From Phytoactinopolyspora limicola (GTDB taxonomy: Bacteria > Actinomycetota > Actinomycetes > Jiangellales > Jiangellaceae), in assembly GCF_011320225.1 (NCBI RefSeq), contig NZ_JAAOEN010000010.1, positions 62,001 through 126,000 of the forward strand: a stretch of DNA of 64,000 nucleotides. The letters run 5' to 3'. Under the pieces are notes generated by a model. It had not been told where the DNA came from. It did no database searches and saw only the letters and a program-made list of their open reading frames with translations. Every line of letters begins with the position of its first letter. Position 1 is the first letter of the stretch. Below are positions 1 to 8,693 of the stretch, in pieces. The translations under genes and the position numbers were made by a program.

Positions 1-137
1 ATAAACGCGCCGTCGCGGAACCAGCAATACCCGCGGTACGCACTGAACGACGGGCTCGCCGGGTAGGCACCCGAGGGTGCCTGGTGGGTGGTGATGACGC
101 GGTGGCTGTGCCGGGCCAGCGCTTCGAGGTCGATCAA
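1..137 (-). CDS. Glycoside hydrolase family 15-like protein, N-terminal fragment
   Basis: Only the first 45 codons are inside the window; the gene runs off the left edge. A TTG start at 137 is preceded by AGAAGGAGAA at good spacing. The visible peptide contains YPASPSFSAYRGYCWFRDG, which resembles the N-terminal stretch of the glucoamylase-like GH15 catalytic domain (YRYCWIRDGAF-type motif). GH15-like enzymes hydrolyse alpha-glucosides such as maltodextrins or trehalose. It lies 57 bases downstream of the sugar-binding lipoprotein on the same strand, so it is probably the last gene of the ROK-controlled sugar operon. Substrate cannot be told from this fragment. Confidence 0.7.
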   Translation of the reverse strand, partial: MIDLEALARHSHRVITTHQAPSGAYPASPSFSAYRGYCWFRDGAF

Positions 138-194
138 CGACGTTCTCCTTCTGGGCAAGCTCTTACGTAGAGGAGGCTGAGAACGCGCGGCCCC

Positions 195-1451
195 TTAGTT
201 AAGCAGCGCGTTGACGCGGTCAGCGGCGTCGGCCAGTGCGTCCTCCACGTCCTTTCGTCCGGCCGCCGCCTCACCGAGCTCCTCGGTGACGGCATCCTGC
301 ATCTCCTGCTGGCTGGAGATCACCGGCGGCAGCACCGTCTCCTCCAGTGCCTCGAACACGGCATCCCGGTTGGCCGGTGGGGTCTGATCCAGGTAGGGGG
401 CGAGCTTGTCGGTGTCGGCAATGGGTGGAAGCTCCCATCCTGCTTCCAGCCGGGTGTCCACCATCGCGTCGGACGACGTCAGGTACTCCAGCCACCGCTG
501 CGCCTCTTCGGGGTGGTCGCTGCCGGCGCTCACCACCACGCCGTTGGTGAACATGGCGCTGGCCTGGGTGGCGTTGCCGGGTTCGACGACGATGTCCCAC
601 TCGAAGGGTGTGTCGGCCAGCGGACCGAACATCCAGATGCCGGTGTGCCACATGGCGAGGTTGCCGGACCGGAACAGCTCGGTGTCGAAATCCGGTGTCC
701 CCGCGCCGTCGGCCTCGGTAGGCATGACGGTGCCGGGTTTCTCCACCAGCCAGCGTGCCGCCTCCAGGCCGGCCGGGCTGTCGAAGGCCACCGCCGAGCC
801 GTCCGCGGTGAAGAACTCACCGCCGGCCTGGGCCAGGACCTTGTAGAACTCGTGGAACGTCGCCGGTTGATAGAGGCCGAAGACTCCCTCGTCGGTGTCG
901 GTTAGTGCCTCGGCGGCGGCGAGTTGGTCTTCCCAGGTCCAGTCGGCGGAAGGTTCGTCCAGGCCGGCTTCGGCGAACAACTCCTTGTTGTAGAACAGCA
1001 CGACGTCGGAGAACGACTCCGGCAGGCCCACCTGTGCGCCGTCGTACTGGAACGCCTCCAGCAGCGACGGTGTGTAGGCGCCTTCGTCGACCCCGCTCAG
1101 CTCGGCCAACGCACCGGACTCGGCGTAGGTGACGAAGTTCTCGTAGTTCAGCTCGAAGGCGTCGGCCTCCGTGTTGCCGGCGACGGCGGTTTGCAGCCGG
1201 GTGAAGTAGTCGTCGTACGGTGTGGTCTCGACGATCACCTCGATGTCCGGGTTGTCCGCCTCGAACGCCTCGACGATGCTGGCGAGGTTGTCCTCGTTGC
1301 CGTTGTTCGAGGAGAACTCCATGTAGCGGACGGTGACCCGGTCGGATTCGTCGTCGCCGGACGACGAGCGGGTGGCTGACCCTTGCGAGCAGGCGGCGAG
1401 CATCAGCGTGCTGGCCGCAACCGCGACGCCGATGGTGAGTTGACGCCTCAT
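195..1451 (-). CDS. Sugar ABC transporter substrate-binding lipoprotein
   Basis: A 418-residue extracytoplasmic solute-binding protein of the family that serves MalF/MalG-type importers. The ATG at 1451 follows GGAGGAGACA and gives a clean lipoprotein signal (MRRQLTIGVAVAASTLMLAAC), so longer upstream reading in the same frame is rejected. A Ser/Asp-rich linker follows the lipobox Cys, then the usual two-lobed binding fold (VTVRYMEFSSNNG at the N-terminus, AMWHTGIWMFG in the middle). It is third in a minus-strand operon after the ROK regulator and two permeases. No ATPase is present, so a shared MsiK-like ATPase elsewhere in the genome is likely, as is common in actinomycetes. Substrate is unknown; the GH15-like neighbour hints at an alpha-glucoside. 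Confidence 0.9.
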   Translation of the reverse strand: MRRQLTIGVAVAASTLMLAACSQGSATRSSSGDDESDRVTVRYMEFSSNNGNEDNLASIVEAFEADNPDIEVIVETTPYDDYFTRLQTAVAGNTEADAFELNYENFVTYAESGALAELSGVDEGAYTPSLLEAFQYDGAQVGLPESFSDVVLFYNKELFAEAGLDEPSADWTWEDQLAAAEALTDTDEGVFGLYQPATFHEFYKVLAQAGGEFFTADGSAVAFDSPAGLEAARWLVEKPGTVMPTEADGAGTPDFDTELFRSGNLAMWHTGIWMFGPLADTPFEWDIVVEPGNATQASAMFTNGVVVSAGSDHPEEAQRWLEYLTSSDAMVDTRLEAGWELPPIADTDKLAPYLDQTPPANRDAVFEALEETVLPPVISSQQEMQDAVTEELGEAAAGRKDVEDALADAADRVNALLN

Positions 1452-1489
1452 TGTCTCCTCCGTGTGTTGGTGGCCGACCGCTCCGGGGT

Positions 1490-2356
1490 TCATTTGAGCC
1501 CGGAGCGGGCGACGCCTTGGATGACGTATTTCTGCGCCGCGAGATACAGCACGGCGATCGGGATGATGCTGACGACCGAGCCGGCCATCACCACGTCCCA
1601 CGCGGTGGTGAACTGGCCGTGCAAGGTGCTCAGACCCAGGGGCAGGGTCATGAACTCTGGTGATCGGATGATGACCAGTGGCCACAGGAAGCTGTTCCAG
1701 CTGGACATGAAGGCGAGTACGGCGAAGGTGGCCAGGGCCGGCCGGATTAGCGGCAGGATCACCATCGTGAACACCCGGATGTGGCCGGCACCGTCGATGA
1801 TGGCGGCCTCGTCGAGCTCGCGGGGCACCTGGGCCACGGCTTGGCGCAGCAAGAACACCCCGAACGCTGAGGCGATGCTCGGTGCGATCAGCGCGGCGTA
1901 GGTGTCCACCAGGTTGAACGTGCGCATCTGGATGAACAGCGGCACGACCAGAACCTGCATGGGAACCATGAGGGTCGCGAGGTAGACGACGAACAGTGCG
2001 TTGCGCCCAGGGAACTCCAGTCGGGCGAACGCATAAGCGGCCATGGCGCTGGTGAGCAGCTGGAGCAGAGTGGCAGCGACCGCTATCACCAGGCTGTTGG
2101 CCATGATGCGCCAGAACGGGAGGGTGTCGAGCAACGTTCGGTACGCGTCGAACCCCGGTTCCTCCGGGATGAGCGTCGGGGAGCTGAGTCCCGCACCCGG
2201 TGTGATGGAGGTGATCACCGTCCAGGCGAACGGGAACAGCATGACGAACGCGCCGAGACCCAGCATCGCGAACAGCGAGATCTTGCGTATCCGCAGCGCC
2301 AGGAGGTGCCGGTCGCGGCCGGGGCGACGGCGTGGTGTGGTTTCGGTGTCAGGCAT
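1490..2356 (-). CDS. Carbohydrate ABC transporter permease, MalG type
   Basis: 288 residues with about six hydrophobic segments and the binding-protein-dependent permease loop near residues 190-210 (DEAAIIDGAGHIRVFTMVILP), which is the EAA motif that docks the ATPase. The C-terminus QGVARSGLK is typical of MalG-like subunits. The start codon lies inside the end of the upstream permease (8-base overlap, ATGCCTGA), which indicates translational coupling. The N-terminus is Arg-rich and cytoplasmic. It pairs with the upstream MalF-type permease to form the membrane channel. Confidence 0.92.
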   Translation of the reverse strand: MPDTETTPRRRPGRDRHLLALRIRKISLFAMLGLGAFVMLFPFAWTVITSITPGAGLSSPTLIPEEPGFDAYRTLLDTLPFWRIMANSLVIAVAATLLQLLTSAMAAYAFARLEFPGRNALFVVYLATLMVPMQVLVVPLFIQMRTFNLVDTYAALIAPSIASAFGVFLLRQAVAQVPRELDEAAIIDGAGHIRVFTMVILPLIRPALATFAVLAFMSSWNSFLWPLVIIRSPEFMTLPLGLSTLHGQFTTAWDVVMAGSVVSIIPIAVLYLAAQKYVIQGVARSGLK

Positions 2357-3284
2357 AGGTCACCCACCGGCGCTGGATTCGGACCTGGACGGCGGTGACG
2401 ATGAGGACGACGGCGAACAGCAGCCAGGACAACGCCGATGCGTCCCCGGCTCGGCCGTATCGGAAGGTGAGGTCGTAGATCTGCTGGACCACCACTTCGG
2501 TCGAACCGGCCGGACCGCCGCCGGTCATCACGAAGACCTGGTCGAACACCTGGAAGCCGTTGATGAGCGAAATGACGACGACGAAGAAGCTCGACGGCGA
2601 CAGCAGCGGCAGCGTGACATGGCGAAACCGCTTCCATGTGCTGGCCCCGTCGACCCGGGCGGCGTCGTAGTACTCAGCGGGGATCGACTGGAGCCCGGCC
2701 AGCAGGATGACCATGACGAACCCGACGTCCTTCCAGGCCGAGGCCAGGATCACCGAGGGCATCGCCCACACCGGATCGGTCCACCAGCCGGGTCCGTCGA
2801 TGCCGATAGCTCCGAGCACCTCGTTGACCACGCCGCTGCTCGGGTTGAGCAGCCACTTCCACACCAGGGCGACGACAACCCAGCTGGTCACCACCGGCAG
2901 GAAGTACGCGGCCCGGAAGACGGACCGCCCGCGCAGGGCGGTGTTGAGGGCGAGTGCCGCCGCGAGGCCCCCGGCGAAAACAAGGGGCAGGTAGCCGGCG
3001 ATGTAGTAGAGCGTGTTGCCGAACGCTCGCCAGGTGTTCGAGTCACCAATCAGGTCGCCGAAGTTGTCGAGACCCACCCATTGCATGGGACTGATGAGGT
3101 TCCAGTCATGCAGGGCCACCCACAGCGAGCCGACCATGGGCGCCAGAGTGAACATGGCCAGCGGCACGAAACTGGGGGCGAGAAAAAGCACGACGGTGCC
3201 GGCTTTGCGCAGCCGCCGCCGTGGGCGGGCCGGCGGGCCGGGCGCGATGCGGGCCGGGGCCGCCTGGGTGAGCGGCGCGGTCAC
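2349..3284 (-). CDS. Carbohydrate ABC transporter permease, MalF type
   Basis: 311 residues. The GTG at 3284 overlaps the ROK gene stop as GTGA, so I prefer it to more upstream in-frame starts that would lie deep inside the ROK gene. Six membrane segments are visible, beginning with TVVLFLAPSFVPLAMFTLAPMV, plus the EAA loop YYDAARVDGASTWKRFRHVTLP near the C-terminal third. A basic, Pro-rich cytoplasmic N-terminus precedes the first helix. It is the partner of the MalG-type permease directly downstream; substrate is undetermined. Confidence 0.92.
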   Translation of the reverse strand: MTAPLTQAAPARIAPGPPARPRRRLRKAGTVVLFLAPSFVPLAMFTLAPMVGSLWVALHDWNLISPMQWVGLDNFGDLIGDSNTWRAFGNTLYYIAGYLPLVFAGGLAAALALNTALRGRSVFRAAYFLPVVTSWVVVALVWKWLLNPSSGVVNEVLGAIGIDGPGWWTDPVWAMPSVILASAWKDVGFVMVILLAGLQSIPAEYYDAARVDGASTWKRFRHVTLPLLSPSSFFVVVISLINGFQVFDQVFVMTGGGPAGSTEVVVQQIYDLTFRYGRAGDASALSWLLFAVVLIVTAVQVRIQRRWVTYA

Positions 3285-4489
3285 GCGGTGTCCTGGGTCA
3301 GCGCCTCGCCGAGGCGGGCCCGCACGAGCTCGCCCTGGCTGCCCGTGAGGCCGGTGGCGTCGAACGGGGTGGCCAGCACCAGCGCTGCGCCGCCGAGAGC
3401 CCACGACGAGTCGTCCCAGGTTTCTACGGCCACGGAAACGGCGCGACGAGCGGGTAGCAGATGGGCCCGGAGGTGCGGCTCGAAGCCTGACCGCCAGTGA
3501 GACCAGCCCCGGGTGCCTTCACCAAGGACCACGACGACCTCTGGGTCCATGACGTTGACGAGGCCGCTGACCGCGCGCCCGAGCACTGCTCCGGCGTCGG
3601 CGAGTAAGCTCCGCGCGGTATTGTCGCCGCCGTCGGCGGCCCCTAGCAGGTGGGCGGCGGTGGCATCGGGGCCCAGCACACCCTCCTCGCGGGCTCGCCG
3701 CAGAAGTGCGTCCTGGCCGATGATCGCTTCGAGGCAACCGCGGTTGCCACACGAGCACCGTGGGCCCTCGGGGCTGACCGGAAGGTGGCCGAACTCACCC
3801 GCGCCGCCGGTGCTGCCTCGGTAGACACTGCCGTCGACGACGAGTCCGGCGCCGATGCCCCGCCCGATGGTGACGACGAGGAAGTCGCGGTGTTCCCGGC
3901 CCCGGCCGTAGAGGCGTTCGGTGACCGCCAGGGTGTTGACGTCGTTCTCCACCAGTACCGGCACCGGCAGAGCGGCCTGCAGCCGGGAGCCGAGGGGCAG
4001 GTTCTGCCAGCCGAGGGTGGGAGCGTTGACGATGCCGGTGGCTTGGTCGTCCACCGCGCCTGGCACACCGATGCCGATGCCGAGGAGTGGTGCGTGTCCT
4101 TCACCCGGTTCGGTGAGCGGGAGCAAGATGTCGATGAGCTGGTCGATGGCGTCGACCGCGGTGGCGTCGAAAGGCCACTCCCACGACCGCATGACCTGGC
4201 CATCAAGCCTGGCCTCGACCGCTGCCACGTGGTCGGCCGCGACTTTGGCGCCGAGCGCTCGGCCGGCCGAGCCGACCAACCCCAGCAGGACGGCCGGCCG
4301 GCCGCCCCGGGACGGTGCCTGGGTGACTTCGGTGATCATGCCGCGGGCGATCAGGTCTTTGGTGACCTGGGTGACCGTGGCAGGGCTGAGATCGAGAACC
4401 TGAGCGATCCGACTACGGCTCAGTGGGCCGGACGCGCCGAGCACGGCCAGCACGGCCGAGCGAGTAAGGTCGCCACGGGATAGGGGCAT
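3281..4489 (-). CDS. ROK family transcriptional regulator
   Basis: 402 residues. The N-terminal 70 residues form a winged helix-turn-helix (GPLSRSRIAQVLDLSPATVTQVTKDL spans the HTH). The rest is a ROK sugar-kinase-like domain with the zinc motif CSCGNRGCLE and the glycine-rich IGRGIGAGLV segment. The family represses sugar operons and releases DNA on binding a sugar. This gene is the first cistron and overlaps the MalF-type permease by GTGA, so it probably autoregulates the whole transporter operon through the dyad at 4514-4527. A helix-turn-helix domain argues against it being a plain glucokinase. Confidence 0.93.
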   Translation of the reverse strand: MPLSRGDLTRSAVLAVLGASGPLSRSRIAQVLDLSPATVTQVTKDLIARGMITEVTQAPSRGGRPAVLLGLVGSAGRALGAKVAADHVAAVEARLDGQVMRSWEWPFDATAVDAIDQLIDILLPLTEPGEGHAPLLGIGIGVPGAVDDQATGIVNAPTLGWQNLPLGSRLQAALPVPVLVENDVNTLAVTERLYGRGREHRDFLVVTIGRGIGAGLVVDGSVYRGSTGGAGEFGHLPVSPEGPRCSCGNRGCLEAIIGQDALLRRAREEGVLGPDATAAHLLGAADGGDNTARSLLADAGAVLGRAVSGLVNVMDPEVVVVLGEGTRGWSHWRSGFEPHLRAHLLPARRAVSVAVETWDDSSWALGGAALVLATPFDATGLTGSQGELVRARLGEALTQDTA

Positions 4490-4513
4490 CCGGCTCTCCT
4501 GGACTTCATTTAC

Positions 4514-4527
4514 GACTAAAGTTAGTC
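4514..4527. promoter_or_regulatory. Predicted ROK operator upstream of the sugar operon
   Basis: The sequence GACTAA-AG-TTAGTC is a perfect 6-bp inverted repeat with a 2-base spacer, 25 bases upstream of the ROK start. It sits in an AT-rich pocket (TTTACGACTAAAGTTAG) that is unusual for this DNA. NagC/ROK operators are typically AT-rich TTAGT-type dyads of this form, so I infer that the adjacent ROK protein binds here. Confidence 0.6.
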
Positions 4528-4668
4528 CAAAAGAAACATGCCGGACACCAAGCTGTCAAGAGCTGGAACGTGTAGACCTGACCTTCTCCGCGTCTGCGGC
4601 CCACCGGACCAATCCGGCGTTGGGAAAGTGCCTCGGCGCCTCGTCGGCCAAGGTCAAGCGGTCAGTCG

Positions 4669-5046
4669 TTACTCCTGAATGATGGACAACGTGTTGCCGG
4701 CCGGATCCTTGAACCATGCGATGAGTGGTCCGCCGCCGCGGAAGATGCCACGTTGGTCGGTGTGCTCCGCAGCGTCCGGGTACCGCTCGAAACGGACGCC
4801 GCGCTCGGCGAGTTCGTCGGCGGCCTGTTCGATGTCATCGACCGGGAAATTCAGGATGGTGTACGTCGCCGGGACGTGGGTGTCGCCCTTCGGGTAGACC
4901 AGCGTCGGGCGGTCGCCGGCGATGTGGAGAGTCAACAGGCCGTACTCCTCGGTGACCCGCAGGCCGAGAGTCTCGCTGTAGAACTTCTTGGCCGCTGGAA
5001 TGTCGTCGACCGAGAAGCCGCTGAACGCTCGGGTGTTGGTGAACAT
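4669..5046 (-). CDS. VOC (glyoxalase/bleomycin-resistance fold) family protein
   Basis: 125 residues: one vicinal-oxygen-chelate module pair starting MFTNTRAFSGFSVDDIPAAKKFYSETLGL and ending DPAGNTLSIIQE, both hallmark positions of the fold. The ATG at 5046 has a GAGGCG ribosome site. The family binds a metal or small hydrophobic ligand; members include dioxygenases, epimerases and drug-binding proteins, and the substrate cannot be read from sequence. It lies 23 bases behind another VOC gene and downstream of a TetR regulator on the same strand, so the three may be one transcript. Confidence 0.85.
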   Translation of the reverse strand: MFTNTRAFSGFSVDDIPAAKKFYSETLGLRVTEEYGLLTLHIAGDRPTLVYPKGDTHVPATYTILNFPVDDIEQAADELAERGVRFERYPDAAEHTDQRGIFRGGGPLIAWFKDPAGNTLSIIQE

Positions 5047-5069
5047 GATCGCCTCGTTTCTCGTGGGTG

Positions 5070-5456
5070 TTACATCTGAGCCATCTGCGCCAGATGCTCC
5101 GGGCTGAGCTGGATGAGCTGGACGTAGTTGCCGTCGGGATCGATGGCGGTGCCGAACAGGCTGCCGTCGCGGTCCTCCATCGGCACCAACCACCCGGCCC
5201 CCAGTTCGTCGATGCGGGCCGCGGTGGTCCTGGCGTCGGTCACGTCGAAATTGAGGATCATCCTTCCGGGTTCCGGGTTCTTCTCACCGACGTCATCGCG
5301 GGTGTCGATCATCAAATAGAACTCGCCGAACTGCAGCATGTGGTAGCCGTCGATGTCGGCTTCCCGCCGTGGCCGTAGCGCATGGGTGTACCAGCTGTAC
5401 AGACGTGTGGGATCGGTGCTCGACAGCAACATGCTGCCCAGGCTGGCCTCGGTCAC
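5070..5456 (-). CDS. VOC family protein
   Basis: 128 residues with the VOC pattern: SMLLSSTDPTRLYSWYTHALRP at the start and AIDPDGNYVQLIQLSP at the end, where the conserved DPDGN turn is seen. A GTG start at 5456 follows GGGAGGAACC. Only weak likeness to the neighbouring VOC protein is apparent beyond the fold, so this is not a recent tandem duplication. Function is unassigned; a glyoxalase-like role is possible but not supported by a specific motif. Confidence 0.82.
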   Translation of the reverse strand: MTEASLGSMLLSSTDPTRLYSWYTHALRPRREADIDGYHMLQFGEFYLMIDTRDDVGEKNPEPGRMILNFDVTDARTTAARIDELGAGWLVPMEDRDGSLFGTAIDPDGNYVQLIQLSPEHLAQMAQM

Positions 5457-5553
5457 GGTTCCTCCCTCAGGTGCGGGCGTTCTGTCTCGCCCTCTGAAGG
5501 GTTGACCGCCGGACCGGCGGGAAGTCATCGGTCAGTCGGGTGGCGGCCCTGTC

Positions 5554-6126
5554 CTACCGTTCGGCGACGCCGTGCAGGAAGGTGCGCACGGCCTGGTCGG
5601 CCGCGACGTGCCGGGGGACCGTGCCATCGACGACGCTCTGCGCGCCGACGTAGACCAAGGCATAACACGCGGCCTCCACCCAGTCCGGGGTGAGGTCGGC
5701 GGCGATGTCGCCGTCGGCCTGCGCCTGCCGGATCAGGTCGGTGACCGATGTGTCCTCGGCGTCCTCGTCGAGCTCGGCGTAGTAGCGCTGGGCGTCGCTG
5801 AAGAGGAACACCAGTCGGTCTCCGGCATCGAGGAGGCCCCGAAGGAGGTCCTCCAGCGCTTGGACGGCTGGTTTGGTGCCGACGCCGACCTGTTGGACGA
5901 CCCGGTCCATGGACACTTGTGAGTCTTTCAACAGGGCCCGGATGAGGTCTTGGCGCTCCGGGAAATAGCGATGCAGGGTGCTGCGGCTGACCTCGGCGCG
6001 GTCGGCGATCTCGCCAAGGGCGGCGGTGGGTTCACGCGACCAGACCTGGGCGGCGGCGTCGAGGATAGCGCGTCGGGTGCGTTCGCGGACCCCGGACGCG
6101 GGCCGGACCTCGGGCACGCTCGTCAT
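5554..6126 (-). CDS. TetR/AcrR family transcriptional regulator
   Basis: 190 residues. Residues 15-60 hold the TetR DNA-binding domain (RRAILDAAAQVW ... LGEIADRAEVSRSTLHRYFPER). The C-terminal half is the ligand-binding and dimerisation domain and carries no family-wide motif. The ATG at 6126 is preceded by no Shine-Dalgarno but has TACAGT six bases upstream, so translation may be leaderless. It is divergent from the ABC exporter across an 80-base promoter region with a 10-bp palindrome, so it probably represses the exporter and itself, as TetR proteins next to efflux pumps commonly do. Confidence 0.88.
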   Translation of the reverse strand: MTSVPEVRPASGVRERTRRAILDAAAQVWSREPTAALGEIADRAEVSRSTLHRYFPERQDLIRALLKDSQVSMDRVVQQVGVGTKPAVQALEDLLRGLLDAGDRLVFLFSDAQRYYAELDEDAEDTSVTDLIRQAQADGDIAADLTPDWVEAACYALVYVGAQSVVDGTVPRHVAADQAVRTFLHGVAER

Positions 6127-6169
6127 GCGACCACTGTACCAGCGATGCGTCAATATAAGACATCGAAGA

Positions 6170-6206
6170 TTGAAAATCGGACATCGATGTGTCATTCTGG
6201 GCCGCA
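6170..6206 (+). promoter_or_regulatory. Predicted leaderless promoter with internal operator for the ABC exporter
   Basis: TTGAAA (6170-6175) and CATTCT (6193-6198) are spaced by 17 bases, and the expected transcription start falls on the ATG at 6206, which has no Shine-Dalgarno. This is the geometry of a leaderless actinobacterial promoter. The spacer contains the perfect palindrome ACATCGATGT (6181-6190), with a related half-site GACATCGA at 6159-6166. I infer this is where the divergent TetR protein binds. Confidence 0.5.
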
Positions 6207-8041
6207 TGAATCCCGAATCTGCCGGCTTGGTCCGGGACACGCCAGATCTTCCCGCCCGGGAGAAGCTGCGGCTGCTGTGGCGTTATGCCCGCCCGCACCG
6301 CTGGGTCTTGGTTATAGGAATGCTTCTCGGCGTCGTCGGTACCGCCGCCGAGCTGGTCACTCCGATGGTCACCAAGGTGGTCCTCGATGGCCTGGGTACG
6401 TCGGACTCTCTCCGTGGCCCCATCACCATCCTGGCGGTGCTGCTCGTGGCCGGAGCCGTCATCGGCTTGATCCAGGCCATCATGCTCGGCCAGCTCGCCG
6501 AGCGGGTGATCCTCGCTGCTCGCACCGGGCTGGTCCGGCACTTGCTGCGCGCCAAGGTGACCGAGATGGCCGGCCGTTCTAGTGGTGAGATGGTCGCGCG
6601 AGTCACCTCCGACACCACGCTGATTCGCGAAGCCGCCACCTCGAGTGCGGTGAACCTGGTCAACGGGGCGATCGGGCTGGTTGGTGCGCTGATCCTCATG
6701 GCCTATCTCGACGGCGTGCTCCTGGTGTGGACACTGGTGGTTCTGGTGGTCGTCTCCGCCATCGCCATGCTGCTGATGCCCGCTCTGTCCCGGGCCCAGC
6801 AAGACGCGCAGGAGGAGGTCGGCAAGCTGGGCGGCCGCCTCGAAGGTGTGCTGCGGGCGCTGCGCACGGTGAAGGTCAGCCGAGCCGAAGACCACGAGAC
6901 CGCCATGATCTCCCGCCATGCCGAGCGTTCGGCCGCCAAAGGCATCCGAGCGGTCAAGATCGAAGCCGTTGCCTGGACGATCACCGGGGCCGGGGTGAAT
7001 CTCGCTGTCATGCTCATTCTAGGCCTCGGTGCGTACCGCGTGTCGGCCGGACAGCTGTCGGTATCGGCGCTCGTCGCCTTCCTGCTGTATCTGTTCCAGC
7101 TCATGACTCCGGTCATGTTGCTCACGCAGAGCATCACCTCATTGCAGTCGGGTCTGGCCGCGGCGGCCCGGATGTCGGAGGTCGAGAAGCTCGAGCTCGA
7201 GTCCGACGGCGTCGATGGCGAGCCGGAGACGCGGCGAACTCCGATCCCGGACGCCGCCGGCGAGTCCGGGCTGTTGCTGCATGACGTCACCGCCCGTTAC
7301 GCCCCCGGAACGGCCCCGGCTGTGCGCGGCCTCACCATCGCCATCCCATCGCGGGGCCATACCGCCATCATCGGACCATCCGGGGCCGGCAAAACCACCG
7401 TGTTCTCACTGCTGCTGAAATTCCTCGAGCCCGAGCGCGGCCAGCTGTGGCTGGACGGGCGCCCGTACTCGCAGTGGAGCCGATCAGACCTGCGGCGCAG
7501 AATCGCCTACGTCGAGCAGGACACCCCGCTCGTGCCGGGCACGCTGCGCGACAACCTCAGATACGGAGCCCTAGGTGCGTCCGACGCGCAGTTGTGGGAT
7601 GCGTTGTCCACGGTACGTCTGGACGAGCGGGTACGAGAGTTGCCCGACGGGCTCGACACCGAACTGGCAGCCACCACCATGTCGGGTGGTGAGCGGCAAC
7701 GTGTCGCCGTCGCCAGAGCGCTCGTGGCGGAGCCCGACATACTGCTGCTCGACGAGGCCACGGCACAGTTGGACGGCCTGACCGAAGCCGCTCTCAGCGC
7801 CGGGCTCGAACGGCTGGCCCGCCACGGCGCCGTAGTCACCATTGCCCATCGGCTGTCCACCGTCATCGACGCCGACCGGATCGTGGTGCTGGAAGCCGGC
7901 CAGGTGCGCAACACCGGCACCCACCGTGACCTCCTCGCCGCCGACGAGCTATACCGCGAACTGGTGGCCGCGCTGCGGATCGCCACCAACGGAGGACCCG
8001 AGGGAGAAAGCGACATTCAGGTCCCCGCAGGCGTGTCGTAA
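6206..8041 (+). CDS. ABC exporter half-transporter (fused membrane and ATPase domains)
   Basis: 611 residues. Residues 30-320 form a six-helix exporter membrane domain beginning ARPHRWVLVIGMLLGVVG. Residues 350-600 form the ATPase with Walker A GPSGAGKTT, Q-loop YVEQDTPLVPG, signature SGGERQR, Walker B ILLLDEATAQLD and the H-loop IAHRLST. One copy of each domain means it works as a homodimer, or as a heterodimer with a partner not in the window. The divergent TetR gene suggests inducible export of a drug or lipid-like compound. It is a class of MdlB/MsbA-like multidrug transporters; substrate unknown. Confidence 0.93.
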   Translation: MNPESAGLVRDTPDLPAREKLRLLWRYARPHRWVLVIGMLLGVVGTAAELVTPMVTKVVLDGLGTSDSLRGPITILAVLLVAGAVIGLIQAIMLGQLAERVILAARTGLVRHLLRAKVTEMAGRSSGEMVARVTSDTTLIREAATSSAVNLVNGAIGLVGALILMAYLDGVLLVWTLVVLVVVSAIAMLLMPALSRAQQDAQEEVGKLGGRLEGVLRALRTVKVSRAEDHETAMISRHAERSAAKGIRAVKIEAVAWTITGAGVNLAVMLILGLGAYRVSAGQLSVSALVAFLLYLFQLMTPVMLLTQSITSLQSGLAAAARMSEVEKLELESDGVDGEPETRRTPIPDAAGESGLLLHDVTARYAPGTAPAVRGLTIAIPSRGHTAIIGPSGAGKTTVFSLLLKFLEPERGQLWLDGRPYSQWSRSDLRRRIAYVEQDTPLVPGTLRDNLRYGALGASDAQLWDALSTVRLDERVRELPDGLDTELAATTMSGGERQRVAVARALVAEPDILLLDEATAQLDGLTEAALSAGLERLARHGAVVTIAHRLSTVIDADRIVVLEAGQVRNTGTHRDLLAADELYRELVAALRIATNGGPEGESDIQVPAGVS

Positions 8042-8078
8042 CACCACAGAGGCCGCCTGCGCGGTGTGCAATACGATC

Positions 8079-8540
8079 ATGTCCCCTTCGCGTGCCCTCA
8101 ACGACGCGGCCTGCCTCTTGCTGCGCCTGGCGCTCGCGTTCGTCTTCGTCGCGCATGGCTGGCAGAAGTTCTACGACTGGAGCATCGACGGCACGATCGA
8201 ACGCTTCGCCGAGATGAACATCCCCTTCCCGGACGTCAGCGCCCCCAGCGTGGCGGTGCTGGAGCTGGTGGGTGGGGGGTTGCTGGGCCTGGGGATACTC
8301 ACCCGAGTGCTTGCCGCGGTGTTGGCCGGCACCATGATCGGTGCGCTGGTCCTGGTGCACGCGGAGAACGGCCCATTCGTCGTCGCCAACGGGTTCGAGC
8401 TCGTCTTGGTCCTGGCCGCCGGGTGTATCGCCGTCGTGCTGTTGGGGCCTGGGCGGGTGCGGGCCGACAAACTGCTGATCAGGTGGTTCCGGACCGAAGA
8501 CGACGAGATGGTGCAGGTGACGCCCCGGGGACGCAGGTAG
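8079..8540 (+). CDS. DoxX family membrane protein
   Basis: 153 residues, with four hydrophobic segments and the DoxX opening ACLLLRLALAFVFVAHGWQKFYDW, including the conserved HGWQK. Members of the DoxX/SURF4-like family are small integral membrane proteins, some linked to redox or oxidative-stress complexes; no catalytic role is established for this type. It starts 37 bases after the ABC exporter stop and may be cotranscribed with it. The C-terminus is charged and cytoplasmic. Confidence 0.85.
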   Translation: MSPSRALNDAACLLLRLALAFVFVAHGWQKFYDWSIDGTIERFAEMNIPFPDVSAPSVAVLELVGGGLLGLGILTRVLAAVLAGTMIGALVLVHAENGPFVVANGFELVLVLAAGCIAVVLLGPGRVRADKLLIRWFRTEDDEMVQVTPRGRR

Positions 8541-8693
8541 TAGTCGGGCACCAGGGCCGGCCCACAGCTGTCACCTGACCAGGGTGGGCCGGGAACTCAG
8601 CGCGTCCGCCTCACGTTATGGACGTGAGCCTGGCCACTAGATCCGCTTTTCGGGCAGGTGTTCGTCACAATTCCGCATACCATCGAACGAGCA

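Noticed and set aside
2043-3500. 485-codon plus-strand frame across the two permease genes
   Set aside because: The peptide is His/Gln/Arg-rich without a fold, and the opposite strand encodes two clear permeases.
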